Assembly (NCBI RefSeq): GCF_002149925.1
Contig: NZ_MSLT01000006.1
Location: 124,001 to 188,000 of the forward strand
Direction of reading: 5' to 3'
Length of the DNA: 64,000 nt
DNA from: Thioflexithrix psekupsensis
GTDB taxonomy: Bacteria; Pseudomonadota; Gammaproteobacteria; Beggiatoales; Beggiatoaceae
Within the stretch, counting starts at the first letter, position 1, and every line of letters begins with the position of its first letter. Position numbers and translations under genes: made by a program. Positions 19,072 to 28,674 of the stretch are shown one piece after another. The notes under the pieces were generated by a model, which saw only the letters and a program-made list of their open reading frames with translations, searched no databases and was not told the DNA's origin.

Positions 19072-20259
19072 ATGAGAACAAAACCATTAGTACTTATTAT
19101 TGACGACAGCATGGTTAATTTAGCCTTGCTTAAAAAGACCTTGCAAAAATATGAATTCAGTGTGGTATTAGCCAATAATGGGGAACAAGGCTTAATGCGT
19201 GCGCGTCAATATCGCCCTGATTTAATTTTATTAGATGTAATGATGCCGGGGTGGGATGGTTATGAAACGTGTCAGCGTTTAAAAAGTGAACCTGAATTAG
19301 CCAATATTCCCATTTTATTTTTATCCGCATTGAATGAAACGGATAATAAATTAAAAGCCTTTCAGGCCGGCGCAGTCGATTATGTCAGCAAACCTTTCCA
19401 AAAAGAAGAATTATTAGCACGGGTAAAAACCCATGTTGAATTGTCCCATTTACGCAAAGATTTAGAGCATGAAGTCGCCTGTCAAACGGAAGAAATTAGA
19501 GCATTATTAGAAGCCTTACATGATTCTTATGAAAAAGCCCAGCAAGCCTCTATTTTAAAAACACAATTTTTGCGCAATATTAGCCATGAATTTCGCACGC
19601 CCATGAATATTATTTTAGGTATGACGGATGTCTTGTTAGAAGATACGCCTTTAGACGATGAACAACGTCATTGTGCTGAAACCATCCGAGATGCCAGCAC
19701 GCAATTAATGGATATGCTTTGTGATATGTTGAATTTCGCCCAGCAATTTAGCGAAGAATTGCAACAAGAAACGGGTGATTTTTCGGTGCGAGAAATGATC
19801 GAAGAAGTGTTTCGGGTGATGTATAAACGCGCCGAAATAAAAGAATTAGAATTACGGTCAGAGATTCATGAAAAATTAACTCATGCTTTACACGGTAATC
19901 ACGCCCATATTAAGGAAATATTAACAAAATTGGTCGATAATGCCATTAAATTTACTTTAGTGGGAGAAATTGTGGTGCGGGTGTATTTATTAGAAATTTC
20001 TCAAGGACAGCACGCCCTGCGTTTTGAGGTACAAGATACCGGTATTGGCATTCCAGAAGACCGTCAAGATCGTCTTTTTGATGCGTTTTCTCAAGTCGAT
20101 GGCTCAACGACACGCTCCTATGACGGCATGGGCATGGGTTTGGCTGTGGCAAAGTTATTTACTGAAAATTTAGGCGGCAGCATTGGCGTAAACAGCACTC
20201 CCAATCAAGGCAGTTTATTTTGGTTTGAAATTCCTATTACATTAAGCCATATTTTTTAA
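19072..20259 (+). CDS. Receiver-histidine kinase hybrid (REC-HisKA-HATPase)
   Basis: The 395-residue soluble protein begins with a CheY-like receiver (IDDS; acceptor Asp in LILLDVMMPGWDGYE; KPF lysine). A short coiled coil follows, then a HisKA domain with ISHEFRTPMN and a HATPase with DTGIGI and GMGMGLAV. REC-first kinases of this build usually receive a phosphoryl group from another kinase. It resembles the 31937-33166 protein. It starts at ATG 19072; no output or transcription factor gene adjoins it. Confidence 0.9.
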   Translation: MRTKPLVLIIDDSMVNLALLKKTLQKYEFSVVLANNGEQGLMRARQYRPDLILLDVMMPGWDGYETCQRLKSEPELANIPILFLSALNETDNKLKAFQAGAVDYVSKPFQKEELLARVKTHVELSHLRKDLEHEVACQTEEIRALLEALHDSYEKAQQASILKTQFLRNISHEFRTPMNIILGMTDVLLEDTPLDDEQRHCAETIRDASTQLMDMLCDMLNFAQQFSEELQQETGDFSVREMIEEVFRVMYKRAEIKELELRSEIHEKLTHALHGNHAHIKEILTKLVDNAIKFTLVGEIVVRVYLLEISQGQHALRFEVQDTGIGIPEDRQDRLFDAFSQVDGSTTRSYDGMGMGLAVAKLFTENLGGSIGVNSTPNQGSLFWFEIPITLSHIF

Positions 20260-20679
20260 CGCAGGATTTGTGCTGATTTTATTTGCTTTTTAGTCCTGTT
20301 ATTGTACTAAATAAGTTGGTTTGCTTTCACTTGTGTTTCGCTGCGATTGTCCCAATCCACGTCCCTGTTGAAAAGCTGTTGAAAACCTGTTGAAAAGTTG
20401 TTGAAAACTTATCCCCACCCACGCAATAACACCACCAAAACCGGCATAACTAAAAAGTTTTCAACAAGTTTTCAACAGGCTAACCTTTTGAAGATAAATA
20501 TAAAAATAGAGTTTTCAACAGGAAAGTTGTTACACTACTACCACTTATTTATTGATAAGATCAAACAGCAGTAGCGAGAAATTGGATCGTCATAAGAGCG
20601 CAATGCTGTAAAATAGACACACCAATACCCTCATTGCAGTGTATTTTTTCACACATTACAACAAGTAGAGCATTCAAAC
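20260..20679. other. Gene-free region with phased repeats upstream of ppiD
   Basis: This 420-base stretch has no credible open frame. Its centre (20365-20521) holds the 11-bp repeat array described separately. The rest is AT-rich and presumably carries the ppiD promoter, which I could not place with confidence. Confidence 0.6.
20365..20521. repeat. Array of 11-bp repeats (CTGTTGAAAA) in direct and inverted orientation
   Basis: Four head-to-tail copies of CTGTTGAAAA or TTGTTGAAAA start at 20365, 20376, 20387 and 20398, exactly 11 bases apart. Three inverted copies follow at 20458-20467, 20469-20478 and 20512-20521, the first two again 11 apart. The two clusters can pair as a long hairpin with one mismatch. 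The A-tracts recur once per helical turn, so the DNA should be bent. Possible roles include a regulator binding array or a structural element. Confidence 0.8.
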
Positions 20680-22575
20680 ATGTTACAAAGTATTCGTGAC
20701 AATTCCAAAGGCTGGATTGCTTGGGCGATTGTTATTTTGATCTCGATTCCGTTTGTCCTGTGGGGTATTAACGAATACCTCAGCCCTACCCAATCTCTCG
20801 CTGTCGCTAAAGTCAATGACACTGAGATTTCTCCCAATGATTACCGTCAAGCGGTACAGCAACGCCGCAGCCAATTGCGGGCAATGTTCCAAAATCCAGA
20901 CATGGATTTGTCGTTCATGGACGCACAAATTCGTCAGGACACTTTGCAGCAATTGATCAACGAAGAACTGTTGCTGCAAACGGCGATGGCTAATGAAATG
21001 CGTATTGGGGATGGTTTACTGGCGAGTCATCTACACAATTATCCCGTGTTTCATGACAACGGCGTATTTTCACAAGCGCGTTATGAGCAGTTATTGAGCA
21101 GTCAAGGTTATACGCCGCTGGGATTTGAAGCCCAAGTGCGCCGCGATTTATTGACCATGCAATTGCGCAATGGGATTGAGCAAACCGCATTTGTCACCCC
21201 AGCCGCTACACAGCGTCAAAGCGTCTTGCAACTGCAACAACGACAAATCAGTTATTTAATCCTCTCCTCTGCCAACATGGCACAAGACCTTAATCCCAGC
21301 GACAGCGAGATCGAAGCCCATTATCAAAAAAATCTGTCTCTCTATCAGACCGATGAACAAGTGAGCGTGGAATATGTCGAACTGAGCGCGAAAGACCTCG
21401 CCAATGTTTACACACCAGACGAAGCGACGTTAATGCAGCGGTATCAAGAACGTATTGCGAATTACACCAATCCCATGCAATCGAAAATCAGCCACATTCT
21501 GTTGACAGAAACCGCAGGCAGCGACACCAATCCCCAAGCCCTTTTAGCAGAAATCAAGGAAAAATTGGCACAAGGACAATCCTTTGCCCAATTAGCCCAA
21601 GAGTATTCGCAAGATACGGATACCAAAGACAAAGGCGGCGATTTGGGATGGTTTACGCACGGTCAAGAACGCCACATTGCCGCGATTGAAACCGCCGCCG
21701 CGCAATTGGCTGTGGGAGAAGTCAGTGAACCCATACAAACGCCTTTCGGTTACCAATTGATTTATCTGGCGGATCGCAAAGCAGAAGAAGTCAAACCCTT
21801 TGAAGAAGTGAAAACCGCTTTAGCCGAAGATTGGGTTCAAGAACAGATTGAAAGCGAGTTCTACGCCCAAGTGGAACAATTTGCAAACTTGGCGTTTGAA
21901 CATCCCGACAGCTTAGACACATTGGCAGATACTTTACATTTACCTAAGAAAACCAGTGCGTTATTCAGTCGTGCAGGGATTACGGATGATCCTGTTTTCA
22001 AAAATCAAGATATTTTACGGGTGGCCTTTAGCGACGATGTGGTAAAAAATGGGTATAACAGCGAAGTGGTCGAATTGGAACAGCAGCATGTTGTTGTTCT
22101 ACGTTTGGCAGAACATCGCCCCGCAGAACCCAAACCTTTAGCTGAAGTACGCGATTTGGTCAAACAATCGCTTGTACAAAACCTGCAACAAAACGCCGCC
22201 AAAGCCCGCGCCGACGAATTATTAGCCGCGTTAAAAGCCGGAGAAAATCCCAATACCTTAGCTCAAAATCACCAATTGACATGGCCAGCCGCGCAATGGG
22301 TGGCACGCGATGCCCAATTGGCCGATAAGACCTTGTTGGTGCAAGAAGCCTTTAAAATGGCACTCCCACCCAACGGACAAGCCAATTATCGCCTAGTTTC
22401 CCTAGCCAATGGGGATTATGCCTTGTTAGCCTTGTTAGCGGCTAAAACGCCTGACATCGACACGCCAAGCCCCATCGCCAGCGCAGGAAATGTGGGTGAA
22501 TCTCATTTTAACCAATTACTCGGCAGTTTACGCGCAGAGGCAACGGTGAGTATTTTTGAGCAAAATATGGAGTAA
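20680..22575 (+). CDS. ppiD: Periplasmic folding chaperone PpiD (SurA N-terminal and parvulin domains)
   Basis: The 631-residue protein is anchored by one N-terminal membrane helix (WIAWAIVILISIPFVLWGI). A SurA_N_3 chaperone domain follows (INEELLLQTAMANEMRIGD). A parvulin rotamase domain lies at about 265-365 (KISHILLTE, GGDLGWFTHG, PFGYQLIYL), and then a long C-terminal domain. PpiD sits at the SecYEG exit and assists outer-membrane protein folding. The usual upstream hupB/lon genes are not in this window. Confidence 0.92.
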   Translation: MLQSIRDNSKGWIAWAIVILISIPFVLWGINEYLSPTQSLAVAKVNDTEISPNDYRQAVQQRRSQLRAMFQNPDMDLSFMDAQIRQDTLQQLINEELLLQTAMANEMRIGDGLLASHLHNYPVFHDNGVFSQARYEQLLSSQGYTPLGFEAQVRRDLLTMQLRNGIEQTAFVTPAATQRQSVLQLQQRQISYLILSSANMAQDLNPSDSEIEAHYQKNLSLYQTDEQVSVEYVELSAKDLANVYTPDEATLMQRYQERIANYTNPMQSKISHILLTETAGSDTNPQALLAEIKEKLAQGQSFAQLAQEYSQDTDTKDKGGDLGWFTHGQERHIAAIETAAAQLAVGEVSEPIQTPFGYQLIYLADRKAEEVKPFEEVKTALAEDWVQEQIESEFYAQVEQFANLAFEHPDSLDTLADTLHLPKKTSALFSRAGITDDPVFKNQDILRVAFSDDVVKNGYNSEVVELEQQHVVVLRLAEHRPAEPKPLAEVRDLVKQSLVQNLQQNAAKARADELLAALKAGENPNTLAQNHQLTWPAAQWVARDAQLADKTLLVQEAFKMALPPNGQANYRLVSLANGDYALLALLAAKTPDIDTPSPIASAGNVGESHFNQLLGSLRAEATVSIFEQNME

Positions 22576-22684
22576 TCACCATTTAATCCGCATTAATCTG
22601 TAAGAAAATGGAGGCATCTCATTGTTTTAATTCATGGCTGCCTCCATTTCTTTTGCCTTGCCATCAGAGAATAAGGATAAAATC

Positions 22685-24514
22685 ATGTCATCAGAAAAAT
22701 TACAAACACCCTTTGATCCGTTTACCGCATGGACAAGTTTATTATCGCCGTGGGGCGTGCAGAAAACCGATTTAGCCGAATTAAACGCTTTTTTTGACAC
22801 CTTTTTTGATCCCTTTGGCTGGTTACAAGCACAACGACAACAAGCAGTGATGGATTGGCTCGATCCGTTGGGGATTGGCGCGGCTTATTGGGAAGTACAA
22901 CAAGGCTGGGAACGACATCCCCATGAATTACTTCGCTGGATCGGACGCTTAAACCAAGATCAATGGCGCGTGCAATGGCAAAGTTGGGAGCGGTTTATGG
23001 GTTTGCCCGCCGAAGACCCTATTCCTCCCGTGCAGTATGATGAGCGGTTTCAAGAGGCTGATTGGACTGAAAATCCTTATTTGGACACGATTAAAGAATT
23101 TTATTTGCTTTATACACGCTGGATTGAAGATTTAATTTACGCCACGCCCGATATTGAAGACAAAGCCCGCGATAAAACAGGATTTTGGGTACGACAGATT
23201 TTAAATGCCATCGCGCCCACCAATTTTTTCTGGACCAATCCCATCGCCATTAAAAAATATGTTGAAAGCAACGGACACAGTTTATTAAGTGGTTTAAAAA
23301 ATCTACAAACCGATTTGTCTTATAAAACCATTAGAATGGTCGATGAAACGCCTTTTAAAGTCGGTGAAAATATCGCCACCACTCGCGGCCAAGTGGTCTA
23401 TCGCAATGAGTTATTTGAATTGTTGCAATATGCGCCAAAAACCGAAACGGTGCATCACATTCCTTTATTATTTGTGCCGCCGTGGATTAATAAATTTTAC
23501 GTGTTAGATTTGGGAAAACGTAGCCTTGTGCAGTATTTGCTGGAACAAGGTTATACGGTATTTATGATCAGTTGGCGCAATCCACCGCCAGAGATGGGTA
23601 ATACGCATTTTGAGGATTATATGCTTAAAGGTGTGTTGCAAGCGGTTGAAGTGGCGAAAAATATTACTCAAGCTCCCCATGTGCATCCGATTGGTTATTG
23701 TATTGGTGGGATTGTATTGACCGCGTTAATGGCGTGGTTAAATCACACCACTGAAGATAAAGCCAATTTACCCATTCAAAGTTGGACTGTTTTTGCAACA
23801 TTGGTGGATTTTTCTCAGCCCGGTGAAATTGGAATTTTTATTGATAAGCCAACGATTGGTTTTATTGAAAAATTAATGGATTCGCAAGGCGGTTATTTAG
23901 ACGGCAATCAATTGGCGGATACTTTCCGTTTATTGCGTTCTAATAGTTTAATTTGGCATTATTATGTTCACAGTTATTTATATGGTGAAGATTTGCCGCA
24001 ATTTGATGTGTTATTTTGGAATATGGACACGACGCGCTTACCGGCGGCGATGCACTCTTTTTATTTGCGCGAATTTTATTTAAATAATCGTTTTATGAAA
24101 CCTGATGATTTGGTATTGGGTGGCCGTTCGATAGATGTGCGACGCATTACACAACCGTTGTATGCGGTGTCAGCGGAGCAGGATCATATTGCGCCTTGGT
24201 TGGAAACCTTTAAATTATGTGGTACGGTGAGCAGTCCTGTGCGCCATGTATTAGCCACATCGGGTCATATTCTCGGTATTATTTCCCCACCGGTACAGCC
24301 ACCCAAACGGCGTTATTGGGTGGGCGATGCGACGGGACAATGTGACGGACAGGCTTGGTTAGCCACGCAAGCTAAAATCCCCGGTTCATGGTGGGAAGAT
24401 TGGAGCGAGTGGTTACGCCAACCCTGCGGTGAACGTCAAGCCCCACCCAGCATGGGTAACGCCGAATATCCCCCACTGTGCGCTGCACCGGGAACGTATG
24501 TATTAGAAAAGTGA
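22685..24514 (+). CDS. phaC: Poly(3-hydroxyalkanoate) synthase, class I type
   Basis: The enzyme polymerises hydroxyacyl-CoA into storage granules. The lipase-like box is GYCIGG with nucleophile Cys339, the Asp is in SAEQDHIAPW (Asp500) and the His in TSGHILGI (His528). At 609 residues it has class I length; class III PhaC proteins are about 350. The start at 22685 is chosen because AAGGAT lies a few bases upstream; the frame is open back to 22634. No phaA, phaB, phasin or phaR gene adjoins it. Confidence 0.92.
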   Translation: MSSEKLQTPFDPFTAWTSLLSPWGVQKTDLAELNAFFDTFFDPFGWLQAQRQQAVMDWLDPLGIGAAYWEVQQGWERHPHELLRWIGRLNQDQWRVQWQSWERFMGLPAEDPIPPVQYDERFQEADWTENPYLDTIKEFYLLYTRWIEDLIYATPDIEDKARDKTGFWVRQILNAIAPTNFFWTNPIAIKKYVESNGHSLLSGLKNLQTDLSYKTIRMVDETPFKVGENIATTRGQVVYRNELFELLQYAPKTETVHHIPLLFVPPWINKFYVLDLGKRSLVQYLLEQGYTVFMISWRNPPPEMGNTHFEDYMLKGVLQAVEVAKNITQAPHVHPIGYCIGGIVLTALMAWLNHTTEDKANLPIQSWTVFATLVDFSQPGEIGIFIDKPTIGFIEKLMDSQGGYLDGNQLADTFRLLRSNSLIWHYYVHSYLYGEDLPQFDVLFWNMDTTRLPAAMHSFYLREFYLNNRFMKPDDLVLGGRSIDVRRITQPLYAVSAEQDHIAPWLETFKLCGTVSSPVRHVLATSGHILGIISPPVQPPKRRYWVGDATGQCDGQAWLATQAKIPGSWWEDWSEWLRQPCGERQAPPSMGNAEYPPLCAAPGTYVLEK

Positions 24515-24649
24515 TATAAAACAATCACTTATTCCGAAACCATCCCACCTTGCCCCTTTGTTTTACGCACTGTGGGATAAAAACAAACGGTTATCGCTCA
24601 ACCGTTATCAATGACAACAAGTTTCTATCACAACAATATTGGAAAAAAA

Positions 24650-27600
24650 ATGCAAGATTATGTCATTCCTTTTACAGCATTAGGTATGCACGATGTGCCT
24701 AAAGTGGGCGGAAAAAATGCGTCTTTAGGTGAAATGGTCAGCCATTTGGCGCGTGTGGGCGTATCCGTACCGGGCGGATTTGCCACCACAGCCCAAGCAT
24801 TTACTGATTTTCTGTCACAAAGCGGATTACGACAACACATCATGGCGCAATTAGATTCGCTGGATGTGGATGATGTGGACAAATTGGTGGAAGTCGGGCG
24901 TAAAATTCGCCAATCTGTAGTCGATACCCCTTTTCAACCCGAATTTACCGCCGCCATTGCTGAAGCGTATCAAGCCTTAATTGGCGATCATCCGGGAGAC
25001 ATTTCAGTGGCTGTGCGCTCTTCGGCGACGGCTGAAGATTTACCCGATGCCTCTTTTGCAGGGCAACAAGAAACCTTTTTGAATGTGCGCGGTTTGGATA
25101 ATGTGTTATTGGCGATTAAACATGTGTTTGCGTCGCTGTTTAATGATCGCGCCATTGCTTATCGCGTGCATCAAGGCTTTGCGCATCATGAAGTCGCCTT
25201 GTCCGCAGGCATTCAAAAAATGGTGCGTAGCGATGTCGGCGCGAGTGGAGTCATGTTTACCTTGGACACCGAATCGGGATTTCGGGATGTGGTTTTTCTC
25301 ACATCGTCTTACGGTTTAGGTGAAATGGTCGTACAAGGTGCGGTCAATCCTGATGAATTTTATGTGCATAAACCGACTTTACGCGCAGGTCGTCCTGCGA
25401 TTTTGCGGCGTAATCGCGGCAGTAAATTGATCAAAATGATTTACAGTCCCGATCAAACGCATGGCCGATCAACTCAAATTGTCGATATTGACGTGGCTGA
25501 ACAACAGGTTTTTTCGCTCAGTGATGCGGATGTGATGGATTTGGCGCGTCAAGCGTTATTGATCGAAGAACATTACGGCCGGCCAATGGATATTGAATGG
25601 GGTAAAGACGGCATAGACGGCAAAATTTACATTTTACAAGCCCGCCCCGAAACGGTAAAAAGTCGTATAACTCAAACGAATACTGTAGAGCGTTTTCATA
25701 TTCAAAAAGGCAACGCTGCCGTATTAACCACAGGTCGCAGTATCGGCCAACGAATTGGTGCGGGGCCAGCGCGGGTTATTTCCAGTTTAAGCCAAATGTC
25801 GCAAGTGCAAAAAGGCGACGTGTTGGTGACAGACATGACCGATCCCGATTGGGAGCCAGTGATGAAACGGGCTTCGGCGATTGTCACGAATCGCGGTGGC
25901 CGCACTTGTTTCGCGGGCGACACCCAAATTCTGACCAATCAAGGCTTTAAACGCTTGGCAGATATTTATGAACACGGTTATGACGGCTTGACGACTCCCG
26001 CGTTAAATCGCCAGAGCCTGAAAATGGAATGGAAGCCGATTACTGATGTCATGAAACGTCGCGCTCCTTTGATTAAAATCAATGTGTCACAAACAGGACG
26101 GATGCAAGGCAACGGCTTAAAACTCACGCCCAATCATAAAATGCTCAATTTGCGTGCGGCTGAATTAGTCGATACGGAAATTCAAGACATGCTGGCGGCT
26201 GAAGAATCCGTGTTGTTGGCGCGGCACATTCCCCAACTGTCGGCTTCAACGGATAAGCAACGCTCCTTAGCGTATTTGCTGGGCGGCATCATGAGTGACG
26301 GCCATATTTATTTAAATCGGACTCATGGCGAAATTACCTTTATTCAAAAACCCACCGAACAAAAGCAAGCCTTTATTCAGCGAATGAATCAGGCTTTAGA
26401 AGAAAACTTCGGCGGCGTTTTTAAAACAACGGTAAAAAACACATCGCAAGGCTTAATTCGCGGTCAATTGGTCATCGGCAATGCCAATGCTTACCGCTAT
26501 TATTCCAAAGCCTCCGCGCAAATTTTGCAACAAGAACAAGCAGATATTGTCACCAGTTTGCTTAAACATGATGTAGAACTTGCCGCGAATTTCTTAGCGG
26601 GTTTAATTGATGGCGATGGTTGTTTTCAACAAGGGCGCGTGAATTTATACGTGTCTAATGAGCAAACTTTACAAGCGGTTATTGTGGCTTGTTTACGTTT
26701 GGGGACTGCGCCGCAAGTCTCTGTTAATCGGACGATTTATAATGTGCAGATTGTCGAAAAACTCGACGTGATAGGACAATATACCCAACGGGTACGTTGT
26801 TTTGATCAACGCACAATGGGCAGTCGCTTTTTTAATACTCGTCAATTATTTACGACTCCTGTTAATTCAGATATTAACAACCGTTGTCGTAAAAATTATT
26901 TATTAGATGAAACCCGTTTGCGCACGCATTTAAGCCATATTCAAGATGAGGCTTTGCACGCTAAATTGCATCAATTGCTGCATTCCGATTTACAACAAAT
27001 TCGCGTGCAGCAAGAAGCAGAATTAGGTGAAGCGGATGTTTATAATATCACGGTAGATGAACATCATAATTATATTGTTTTCACTGAGCGTTATTCGCCT
27101 GTTTTAGTCAATAACTGTCACGCCGCAATTATCGCACGAGAATTGGGAATTCCTGCGGTGGTGGGTTGTGGCGACGCAACGGATCACATTGCCGACGGCG
27201 CACCTGTGACGGTTTCTTGTGCGGAAGGGGATACGGGCTACATTTATGAAGGCATTTTGCCCTTCCAAATGAGTACATCCGATTTAGCCGCGTTGCCTGA
27301 ATTGCCTTTTAAAATCATGATGAACGTGGGCAATCCTGAGCGGGCGTTTGATTTCGCCAGCATTCCCAATGCGGGAATTGGTTTGGCGCGATTGGAATTT
27401 ATTATTAATCGCATGATTGGCATTCATCCTAAAGCCTTGTTGAATTTTTCTCAACAATCGCCCGAATTGCAAGCGGTTATTAAGAGCCATATTGGTGGTT
27501 ATGCTGATCCAGTGAGTTATTATGTGGATCGTTTAGCGGAGGGCGTTTCTACTTTAGCGGCGGCATTTTATCCGCAACCTGTTATTGTGCGTTTATCTGA

Positions 27601-28240
27601 CTTTAAATCCAACGAATATGCCAATTTAATTGGCGGCAAACAATTCGAGCCACATGAAGAAAATCCCATGATTGGCTTTCGTGGGGCTTCGCGTTATATT
27701 GCGGAGTCGTTTCGAGATTGTTTTGAATTAGAATGTCGCGCCATGAAAAAAGTGCGCAATGACATGGGATTGACCAATGTTGAATTGATGATTCCTTTTG
27801 TCCGTACCGTCGATGAAGCCGCCCAAGTGATTGATTTATTGGAAGAAAATGGCTTAAAACGCGGAGAAAATGGCTTGCGCATTATTATGATGTGTGAATT
27901 GCCATCTAATGCGTTATTAGCGGATGACTTTTTGCAATATTTTGATGGTTTCTCGATTGGTTCTAATGACATGACCCAGTTAACTTTAGGTTTAGATCGG
28001 GATTCGGGGTTAATTGCGCATTTATTTGATGAGCGTAATCCTGCGGTAAAGCAGTTGTTACATTTATCAATTCAAGCCTGTCGTCGGCAGGGGAAATATA
28101 TTGGCATTTGCGGTCAAGGGCCATCGGATCATCCCGATTTAGCCAAGTGGTTAATGGATGAGGGAATTACCAGTGTGTCGTTAAATCCCGACACCGTGAT
28201 TTCGACTTGGCTTTATTTGGCGGGGCAGGCGGGGAATTAG
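24650..28240 (+). CDS. ppsA: Phosphoenolpyruvate synthase containing an intein
   Basis: PpsA makes PEP from pyruvate and ATP for gluconeogenesis. The N-terminal ATP-grasp part (VGGKNASLGEM, SVAVRSSATAEDLPDASFAGQQ) and the C-terminal PEP-binding barrel (NPMIGFRGASRY, SIGSNDMTQLTLGLDRD) are typical. The central phosphohistidine motif GGRTCHAAI is split after GGRT by a 403-residue intein (25907-27115). With the start at 24650 the spliced protein has 793 residues and the catalytic His becomes residue 421, as in E. coli PpsA. An earlier ATG at 24611 adds 13 non-conserved residues. Confidence 0.93.
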   Translation: MQDYVIPFTALGMHDVPKVGGKNASLGEMVSHLARVGVSVPGGFATTAQAFTDFLSQSGLRQHIMAQLDSLDVDDVDKLVEVGRKIRQSVVDTPFQPEFTAAIAEAYQALIGDHPGDISVAVRSSATAEDLPDASFAGQQETFLNVRGLDNVLLAIKHVFASLFNDRAIAYRVHQGFAHHEVALSAGIQKMVRSDVGASGVMFTLDTESGFRDVVFLTSSYGLGEMVVQGAVNPDEFYVHKPTLRAGRPAILRRNRGSKLIKMIYSPDQTHGRSTQIVDIDVAEQQVFSLSDADVMDLARQALLIEEHYGRPMDIEWGKDGIDGKIYILQARPETVKSRITQTNTVERFHIQKGNAAVLTTGRSIGQRIGAGPARVISSLSQMSQVQKGDVLVTDMTDPDWEPVMKRASAIVTNRGGRTCFAGDTQILTNQGFKRLADIYEHGYDGLTTPALNRQSLKMEWKPITDVMKRRAPLIKINVSQTGRMQGNGLKLTPNHKMLNLRAAELVDTEIQDMLAAEESVLLARHIPQLSASTDKQRSLAYLLGGIMSDGHIYLNRTHGEITFIQKPTEQKQAFIQRMNQALEENFGGVFKTTVKNTSQGLIRGQLVIGNANAYRYYSKASAQILQQEQADIVTSLLKHDVELAANFLAGLIDGDGCFQQGRVNLYVSNEQTLQAVIVACLRLGTAPQVSVNRTIYNVQIVEKLDVIGQYTQRVRCFDQRTMGSRFFNTRQLFTTPVNSDINNRCRKNYLLDETRLRTHLSHIQDEALHAKLHQLLHSDLQQIRVQQEAELGEADVYNITVDEHHNYIVFTERYSPVLVNNCHAAIIARELGIPAVVGCGDATDHIADGAPVTVSCAEGDTGYIYEGILPFQMSTSDLAALPELPFKIMMNVGNPERAFDFASIPNAGIGLARLEFIINRMIGIHPKALLNFSQQSPELQAVIKSHIGGYADPVSYYVDRLAEGVSTLAAAFYPQPVIVRLSDFKSNEYANLIGGKQFEPHEENPMIGFRGASRYIAESFRDCFELECRAMKKVRNDMGLTNVELMIPFVRTVDEAAQVIDLLEENGLKRGENGLRIIMMCELPSNALLADDFLQYFDGFSIGSNDMTQLTLGLDRDSGLIAHLFDERNPAVKQLLHLSIQACRRQGKYIGICGQGPSDHPDLAKWLMDEGITSVSLNPDTVISTWLYLAGQAGN
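25907..27115 (+). mobile_element. LAGLIDADG homing-endonuclease intein in ppsA
   Basis: The insert starts with Cys (block A CFAGDTQILT) and has a block B TPNH at 74-77. Two LAGLIDADG helices follow, LAYLLGGIMSDG at 121-132 and FLAGLIDGDG at 229-238. It ends with block F (VYNITVDEHHNYIVF) and block G (PVLVNN) before the +1 Cys of the host. The penultimate residue is Asn where most inteins have His. Intein numbering is 1-403. Both endonuclease motifs keep acidic residues, so homing activity may survive. Confidence 0.93.
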
Positions 28241-28278
28241 GGATAATTTTATCGCTCGCTAAAACGGTTCAGAATTTT

Positions 28279-28335
28279 CACATTTCTACTTTCTTTGCCC
28301 CTTCTAGCAGGAGGGGTAGGTGCGGTAGAAATGTG
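28279..28335. repeat. Compound hairpin element between ppsA and the toxin-antitoxin pair
   Basis: The outer arms CACATTTCTAC (28279-28289) and GTAGAAATGTG (28325-28335) are perfectly complementary over 11 bases. Inside is a second stem, CCCCTTCT and AGGAGGGG, around AGC. No T-run follows, so it looks more like a REP-type palindromic element than a terminator. It lies 39 bases after ppsA. Confidence 0.7.
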
Positions 28336-28380
28336 GATAGTTCAGATTGTTTCTGTTTAGGTATTTAAAGGTGTATTCTA

Positions 28381-28674
28381 ATGAAAGATATTCATGTTAT
28401 TCTGCAAGACCCTGCATTGGAAAAGAAATTGATGCGTTTAACGGAGCAAAATCAACAAAGTTTGCAAGAACTTGTTATTTCTGCTTTACATTATTACGCT
28501 AAAGAATTTGATCAGCCGCTTAATATTCCAAAACTTGATCCGCTTCAACATGCCCAAATGCCTACAGAACCTTTCTCGATTGCATTAGAGGAAGAATTAA
28601 CGATGTTTCAAGAGGTAGAAAATAGTGCTGCATTCGGAAAAATGTTGAGAGCAAAGGCTTGGCGAAATGAGTGA
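28381..28674 (+). CDS. Probable antitoxin of a VapBC-type pair
   Basis: The 97-residue protein begins MKDIHVILQDPALEKKLMRL and continues with an amphipathic helix (QSLQELVISALHYYAKEF). This suits the ribbon-helix-helix or Phd-like N-terminal DNA-binding part of antitoxins, followed by an extended acidic toxin-binding tail. It overlaps the PIN-domain gene by eight bases (28667-28674), the coupling expected for a type II toxin-antitoxin operon. The sequence family itself I do not recognise, so the call rests mainly on context. Confidence 0.7.
   Translation: MKDIHVILQDPALEKKLMRLTEQNQQSLQELVISALHYYAKEFDQPLNIPKLDPLQHAQMPTEPFSIALEEELTMFQEVENSAAFGKMLRAKAWRNE

Noticed and set aside
20365-20521. CRISPR array
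   Set aside because: The repeats are only 10-11 bases, contiguous and partly inverted, with no unique spacers and no cas genes in the window.
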